From: an uncultured Eubacteriales bacterium
Lineage (GTDB): Bacteria > Bacillota > Clostridia > UBA1381 > UBA9506
Direction of reading: 5' to 3'
Assembly (NCBI GenBank): GCA_902478395.1
Contig: CABSKZ010000063.1
Coordinates: forward strand, 1 to 11,521
DNA: 11,521 bases
The position numbers and the translations under genes were made by a program. Each line of letters begins with the position of its first letter. The first letter of the stretch is position 1. This document shows, piece after piece, positions 8,601 through 11,521 of this stretch. The notes below the pieces were generated by a model. That model saw nothing but the letters and a program-made list of their open reading frames with translations, did no database searches and was not told the origin of the DNA.

Positions 8601-9699
8601 CCATCATGGTCGCCCATTGAAAACGGGCTGTCAGGCTGCCAACCGCCCCGTCAATTCCCAGTGTATCCTGCGGGATATTGCCGAAATCCGCCTCCGAGCC
8701 GTTAAAGGATAGGATTTGCTGCGCTGAATTATTCCAGCAAAGTCCGTTTTCCTTCCACAGGGTTCCTCCCTCTTCCCAGAGAATTAAATTAGTCTGTTCT
8801 CCTAAGGAGCGTGCGCGGATTGTAATGAACGCGCTGTCAATTTTGGTATCCTTGTCCAACCCCGTCACATTAAACTGAAAGTAAGACCGTTTGGTTTCCG
8901 GACCAAATAAATTCCGGTAGGGATTATTTTCATCCGGATCAATCGACTCCTTCGCATACATCAGTGTTTCTGAGCCATGCGTTGCGTCCATGTCGTCAGC
9001 GGCGACGTAGGTGTCCTTCACCGCGCTGTATTGTCTGGATTGGCCTTTGTAGTATATCTCCAGTTTTGGAGCCAGTTCTTTTCCCGCTTCCTTTGTGTAA
9101 ATCTCGGCGCCGTCCTCTGCTTTATAGCGCTGCATCAGCATAAAGCTGAAAGAGCCTCTCCGTTTGACAATATCGCTGACCTCAATTTTATATTCCGTGA
9201 ATTCCTGCCCGTTCACCTGGAAAGTTCCGCCCAAAACCAGGCCGTTCTGCCACATGACGTTGTCGCAGAGCAGGTCTGCCGCTTCGTAGTTATAGGAGGT
9301 GTTCGTGCCCTTCAAATCAAAATTCCGGTTCTTCATATAATACAGGAATTCACTTTTTGCGTCGGCATAGTTGCCTTCCTTCACATACCGTTCTACCTCA
9401 GAAAGGCCAGGGTAGCCGTCATAATTCAATTTTCCCGGCATGCTCGCCGACCATTTTCCGCCTGCGCTGTCCCATACGCCGAAAAACTCTTCGTCTGTCA
9501 TGCTGGAGGAGTCGGTCAGTCCATCTCCTGTTTCCGCCGCTGCCATTGTTAACGGCTCCGTTTCCGCTGGTTCCTCGGCAAGCACTGCCGCCTCCGGCTG
9601 TGTGGCCTGTCCCTGTAACGTTTCTTCCGCAAAGCCCGGAACCGGAACACAGGTGACAAAAAACAAAAAACAGAACAATAAAACAATTGTTTTTTTCAT
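5638..9699 (-). CDS. Secreted SLH-anchored heparinase II/III-type polysaccharide lyase
   Basis: This 1353-residue surface enzyme has a signal peptide (MKKTIVLLFCFLFFVTCVPV, cleavage near GFAEE at about 24). Residues 65-350 hold a substrate-binding region that includes a DNRLRE/CBM96-like domain: DTYVAADD near 229, RSYFQFNVTGL near 271, LCWNN near 320. Residues 350-620 form the alpha/alpha toroid with HNHG (454-457) and YREGTTAY (501-508). The heparinase II/III beta domain carries SHTHPDNLSL (633-642) and SHNTITID (675-682). By analogy with PL12/PL17 lyases, N455/H456, Y508, H634 or H636 and H676 are candidate catalytic or substrate-contact residues. Beta-rich sequence continues to about 1125, then a Gly/Ser/Pro linker and three SLH repeats (1170-1348) for cell-wall attachment. 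The AGGAGG site overlaps the previous stop codon. Its expected role is endo- or exo-cleavage of a uronic-acid polysaccharide outside the cell. The class is clear, but the substrate is not: heparin, alginate, chondroitin or another uronan all remain possible. Confidence 0.9.
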   Translation of the reverse strand: MKKTIVLLFCFLFFVTCVPVPGFAEETLQGQATQPEAAVLAEEPAETEPLTMAAAETGDGLTDSSSMTDEEFFGVWDSAGGKWSASMPGKLNYDGYPGLSEVERYVKEGNYADAKSEFLYYMKNRNFDLKGTNTSYNYEAADLLCDNVMWQNGLVLGGTFQVNGQEFTEYKIEVSDIVKRRGSFSFMLMQRYKAEDGAEIYTKEAGKELAPKLEIYYKGQSRQYSAVKDTYVAADDMDATHGSETLMYAKESIDPDENNPYRNLFGPETKRSYFQFNVTGLDKDTKIDSAFITIRARSLGEQTNLILWEEGGTLWKENGLCWNNSAQQILSFNGSEADFGNIPQDTLGIDGAVGSLTARFQWATMMAGCYVTSRDERYAENLIRLLNSFIYSTRDNVGAYTSQDASMRVNLFVNIYHDLLRSESLDADSNAAFIKNFWQLAKFLTFPANYRPDHNHGCFQVRGLQKVTVYMPEFRDYSDWKDLFIYRWNELARNLMANNDYREGTTAYAGTVLNIFNNALLDADYYGFELGRDFEKYTLKLALYLAQVTFPNGVDIQLGDSDASDQYSIIKNTMEILEDDAIQYMITNGEDGVHPGCDSLYLEGSNKLAVMRSGWTQDDLVMVINAASADGRSHTHPDNLSLVAYAYGQRLLVDPGRNNYNDTEVSNWLRLSTESHNTITIDGKSQAIASGNVSLFQTNQFFDSYKGNDATVKPFDHQRNILFVKPYFWIVSDVVKGGTDAEHTYDQNWHFLPDANLKFDGDTLTTNFEEGANLKMVNVENPDVTGELRSGYYSPNAAGTEAAKYAVYTQNKKGEAAFDTILFPVKKGSTDDVQARRLEIGVEPSAASSFALDLTLNNRNYQSIVYTSHETAPAYRKVSTQYGFDGRQLYVEHNSDGSLSAINMSQASVVDCGGTSIVSFGDGGKIEDFSVIYDPSKLMIYSESLTPEKLSVLSLYADRSYSEVLVNDQKVSFYQNGDQIVFNENYDRIPVEASGSNMTGTIDGARVLSANFDYSGETMRAELQYPDQTVLTGEKSWTGMLPTPVSSAATVKVDGTVQACINFTNSSVTFDRPVTLRLPELPGKLVYVKNGKTYPLVSGDDLTVTERNGVLEIVFKNKLYEIIAYKKAPDGGGSSSRPSGGGSPSGGGGSTGPSSGGNTNPDDRPPAEEVKFSDIAGHWAEKNILFMAEKGIVNGEDGNFYPDRPVTRAEFAAFLVRMSGEAENAEDAPFADVKVSDWFAGYVGTASSLGLIQGDGGMFRPDDIITREEAAVMLIRFMEYKEIPYRTDGTVVQYTDKSEISAWAEEAMHAVLAEGLMQGISESELAPKASASRAMAVTMLRRIYDKLEIEPAE
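5656..6192 (-). other. Three SLH repeats of the surface lyase
   Basis: The three repeats begin with FSDIAGHWA, FADVKVSDWF and YTDKSEISAW. The motif that contacts secondary cell-wall polymer reads TRAE in repeat 1, TREE in repeat 2 and SRAM in repeat 3. The third repeat has lost the acidic residue and may contribute little to binding. This stretch predicts non-covalent anchoring to the peptidoglycan-linked polymer. Confidence 0.9.
6196..6315 (-). repeat. Low-complexity Gly/Ser/Pro linker before the SLH repeats
   Basis: This stretch encodes about residues 1129-1168, mainly runs of GGG with S, P and N, ending in NPDDRPPAEE. It is a flexible spacer that would hold the catalytic part away from the cell wall. 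The DNA is a degenerate GGN-rich repeat, prone to length change by slippage. Confidence 0.85.
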
Positions 9700-9704
9700 T
9701 GTGC

Positions 9705-9711
9705 CCTCCTA
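9705..9711 (-). promoter_or_regulatory. Ribosome binding site fused to the upstream stop codon
   Basis: The sequence TAGGAGG combines the TAG stop of the Ig-like/SLH protein with the AGGAGG site of the lyase, 5 bases before its ATG. A ribosome terminating on the first gene is placed directly on the initiation site of the second, so the two SLH proteins are probably translationally coupled. Confidence 0.85.
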
Positions 9712-11521
9712 TCCCCTCTTTGCCAGAAGGTTGCTCATAATTTTCGCAGTTTCTTCTTTCGTTATCTGATCCTGCGGACGGAAGCGGTTGTCGTCTCCTC
9801 CGCTGAGGATTCCCAGCGCGCACAGGTTTCCAACTGCGCTCTTTGCATAGTCAGCAATCTGGCTGGCATCATCAAATTCCAATGCTTCCGATTCCGGCTG
9901 GAATCCAAGCAGTTCCAATGTCCGCCAGACCATAACCGCCGCATCCTGCCTGGAAATATTTGTTCCCGCACCGAAAACTGTTTCATTCTGTCCTTTCACA
10001 ATGCCGGAAGCATACAGCTTTGCAACGTAATGATAATACCAGCTGTCAGTCGGAACATCGGTAAACGGCAGCTCCGTTGCCTCCGCCTCAAGCGCGGCGC
10101 TCAGCATCAGCATTTTCGAAAATTCTTCGCGTTTAATCGCATTTTGCGGGTAGAATTTTCCGCCGTCTCCGCTGACAATTCCCTTTTCAAACAGATCCTC
10201 AATGTATTTGTAGCTCCACACATCCTTGTTCACGTCGCCGAATGGCTGCGGCGTTTCTTTGTCCGGCGTGCTGTAATCCGGAATTACAGCATTTGCATTG
10301 TCGTTCGGCTTCCCGATGACCTGCGCACCGCCTCCGCCGCCAGAAGCTGTTTTACCAACTGTAACATCGTAGCTTTTCCTTTGTGGCTCGGCGGCGTTTT
10401 TGGCAAAGGTTGCCGTCAGGGTCACCGTTACGTCCTGACTCTGGCGGTAAACCTTTCCCTCCGTTGTCAATACACTTGGGTTGTTACTGCTCCAGGTGAT
10501 AACAGAACCATTATCGCCTGCCGCCGGAAGCTTGATGTCCTTTGTCGTATAGGACGGAAGCTGTACGCCTTCCATATCCGCTTGGATAGCTTCCTTATCG
10601 CTTAACAAGGATTCAAACGCCATTATTTCGTTGATTTCAACTGGCGCGCCGCTGTCAGCCGGTGTCAGCGTCAGCTTCACGTATCTCGCCTCCGACGGGG
10701 CAATCGCGAAAGTCTGCGGCGCTCCGTTCACACTTGCCGCGGTATATTTGGTTTCCCAAAAATCGTTATCCCTTGAAACGGCGATTTCAATCTGCGCCGT
10801 GTTTTGCTCCGCCCAGACCAAAAATGCGCCGACTTTTTTCTTTGCGCCCATATCGATAACCGTTTCCCTCTTCGTGTCGGAAACTGAAGTTTTGTAGCTG
10901 GTGGAGAAATTATCGTCAATCAGATTGGAAGCCGGGCTGCTTTTTAGCTCGGATGACGTTTTCAGAATACGTCCTCCTTCCACCAGATTTTTTGGATAGG
11001 TTTTCAGCACAACCAGTTCAAATTCTGCGGTGTCTTTCGCGCCGCCGCACGCAATTTCAGCGGTCAGTTTCACCGGTTGGTCTGCAGCATTCCGGTTCAA
11101 CACCGCTTTTCCGTTGGAAACGGTCATCGCGGCATTGTCAGCCTTCCATGAAATCGTGCTGCCATAACTCCCTTTTGACGGCAATGCAAACTCCTTTGTC
11201 AGCCTATCCGGCAGTTCATCCGAAAGCGATTCGAATGTCAGGTTCTTTTTGTCAAACTGCACGTTTTCCCCATCCGTCAACTGTCTCACTACGACGACCG
11301 GAAATTCTTTTATAATGATGTACCCTTTATAGTTAATGTGCGCCGTAACCGTCACCGCTTTGTCGTCCAGTCCGCGTGTAACAGCCGCATTTCCGTCCGC
11401 ATCGAACGCAATGGCAGAGGAATCAGAACTGCTCCATGATATTTCCGCCCCGTCTTGCTCCGTAGGAAGGCTGAAGTTCGCCGCAACGGCGTTTTCCAGT
11501 CCCCCTTCAAAGGTGCCTGTC
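9709..11521 (-). CDS. Secreted multidomain Ig-like / F5-8C / SLH surface protein (partial, 5' end outside window)
   Basis: The frame is open from the window edge to the TAG at 9709, giving 603 residues. A GTG at 11355 is internal, because the frame and the domain continue upstream without a stop. Counted from the window edge, the order is: atrophied bacterial Ig-like module 1 (1-80, with ISWSSSDSSAIAF); module 2 (about 92-173, with STISWKADNAAM); an F5/8C or CBM32-like sandwich (about 176-302); Ig-like module 3 (about 303-390, with SVITWSSNNPSVL); a Gly-rich linker; and three SLH repeats (427-603). The fragment has no catalytic residues. Any enzyme domain and the signal peptide would lie upstream, outside the window. 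In clostridia and Paenibacillus such tails commonly follow a glycoside hydrolase or lyase. Its position 9 bases before an SLH-anchored lyase suggests a partner acting on, or binding, the same polymer at the cell surface. Confidence 0.87.
   Translation of the reverse strand, partial: TGTFEGGLENAVAANFSLPTEQDGAEISWSSSDSSAIAFDADGNAAVTRGLDDKAVTVTAHINYKGYIIIKEFPVVVVRQLTDGENVQFDKKNLTFESLSDELPDRLTKEFALPSKGSYGSTISWKADNAAMTVSNGKAVLNRNAADQPVKLTAEIACGGAKDTAEFELVVLKTYPKNLVEGGRILKTSSELKSSPASNLIDDNFSTSYKTSVSDTKRETVIDMGAKKKVGAFLVWAEQNTAQIEIAVSRDNDFWETKYTAASVNGAPQTFAIAPSEARYVKLTLTPADSGAPVEINEIMAFESLLSDKEAIQADMEGVQLPSYTTKDIKLPAAGDNGSVITWSSNNPSVLTTEGKVYRQSQDVTVTLTATFAKNAAEPQRKSYDVTVGKTASGGGGGAQVIGKPNDNANAVIPDYSTPDKETPQPFGDVNKDVWSYKYIEDLFEKGIVSGDGGKFYPQNAIKREEFSKMLMLSAALEAEATELPFTDVPTDSWYYHYVAKLYASGIVKGQNETVFGAGTNISRQDAAVMVWRTLELLGFQPESEALEFDDASQIADYAKSAVGNLCALGILSGGDDNRFRPQDQITKEETAKIMSNLLAKRG
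9712..10242 (-). other. Three SLH repeats of the Ig-like surface protein
   Basis: The repeats begin FGDVNKDVWS, FTDVPTDSWY and FDDASQIADY. Their polymer-contact motifs read KREE, SRQD and TKEE; none is the consensus TRAE, although each keeps a basic and an acidic residue. The protein probably anchors to the same wall polymer as the lyase encoded downstream, perhaps with different affinity. Confidence 0.87.
10615..10995 (-). other. F5/8C (discoidin/CBM32-like) domain
   Basis: This encodes residues of the pattern SPASNLIDDNFSTSYKT, then TVIDMGAKKKVGAFLVW, IEIAVSRDNDFW, ARYVKLTL and VEINEIMAFE. That is the usual strand order of a discoidin-type sandwich: asn-lid-gn start, DLG-like core, V-SxD-xxW, RYVRL and E(I)-E end. 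Members often bind galactose, uronates or other glycans, or act only as a structural spacer. The ligand here is unknown. Confidence 0.75.

Noticed and set aside
8977..9552. Long plus-strand open frame of 191 codons opposite the surface lyase, and similar ones at 10030-10605, 4065-4631 and 3140-3694
   Set aside because: All lie antisense to genes with clear domains. Their translations have no recognisable motif or plausible composition, and they have no convincing ribosome binding sites. They are shadows of the minus-strand genes.
9419..9823. Minus-strand open frame of 134 codons across the junction of the two SLH genes
   Set aside because: It is out of frame with both well-supported genes, rich in Arg/Gly shadow-type sequence and lacks domain similarity.
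11353..11355. GTG at 11355 as the start of the Ig-like/SLH protein
   Set aside because: The frame stays open to the window edge, and the Ig-like module begins upstream of this codon, so it is an internal valine.
1..11521. tRNA, rRNA, CRISPR, insertion-sequence or phage-attachment signals
   Set aside because: No array of direct repeats, transposase-like sequence, terminal inverted repeats or RNA gene was seen; the window is almost completely covered by six minus-strand genes.

Overview
The window reads as part of one long minus-strand operon from a Gram-positive anaerobe, most likely a member of the Clostridia (Oscillospiraceae-like or a relative). The grounds are AGGAGG-type ribosome binding sites, S-layer homology (SLH) anchors on two secreted proteins, 'atrophied' bacterial Ig-like modules, and a C-terminal module seen in secreted clostridial carbohydrate-active proteins. 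Base composition looks mid-range by eye; I did not count it. No RNA gene, mobile element, CRISPR array or plus-strand gene is visible.

In transcription order (high to low coordinates) there are six genes. (1) 11521-9709: the C-terminal 603 residues of a large secreted protein with three Ig-like modules, an F5/8C-like (discoidin/CBM32-type) domain and three SLH repeats; its N-terminus lies outside the window. (2) 9699-5638: a 1353-residue secreted, SLH-anchored heparinase II/III-type polysaccharide lyase with an N-terminal DNRLRE/CBM96-like region. (3) 5615-3816: a second heparinase II/III-family protein with no signal peptide, predicted cytoplasmic. (4) 3739-1874: a secreted, non-enzymatic-looking protein with two tandem copies of an unnamed beta-rich domain plus a small C-terminal clostridial module. 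(5) 1855-890 and (6) 893-beyond 1: two different uroporphyrinogen-decarboxylase-fold (URO-D/MtaA/CmuA superfamily) proteins that overlap by 4 bases. The other gaps are 9, 22, 76 and 18 bases, so co-transcription is likely. No promoter or terminator for the whole unit lies in the window.

Together the genes suggest capture and breakdown of a uronic-acid polysaccharide. The first two proteins would bind and cut the polymer at the cell surface, the secreted two-domain protein may bind substrate, and the cytoplasmic lyase would finish imported oligosaccharides. The pair of URO-D-fold proteins is the unusual part. This superfamily includes cobamide-dependent methyltransferases, so one hypothesis is that the operon also removes methyl groups from an O-methylated glycan. 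No transporter, sulfatase, regulator or corrinoid protein is present in the window, so the substrate and the methyl-transfer idea remain inference.
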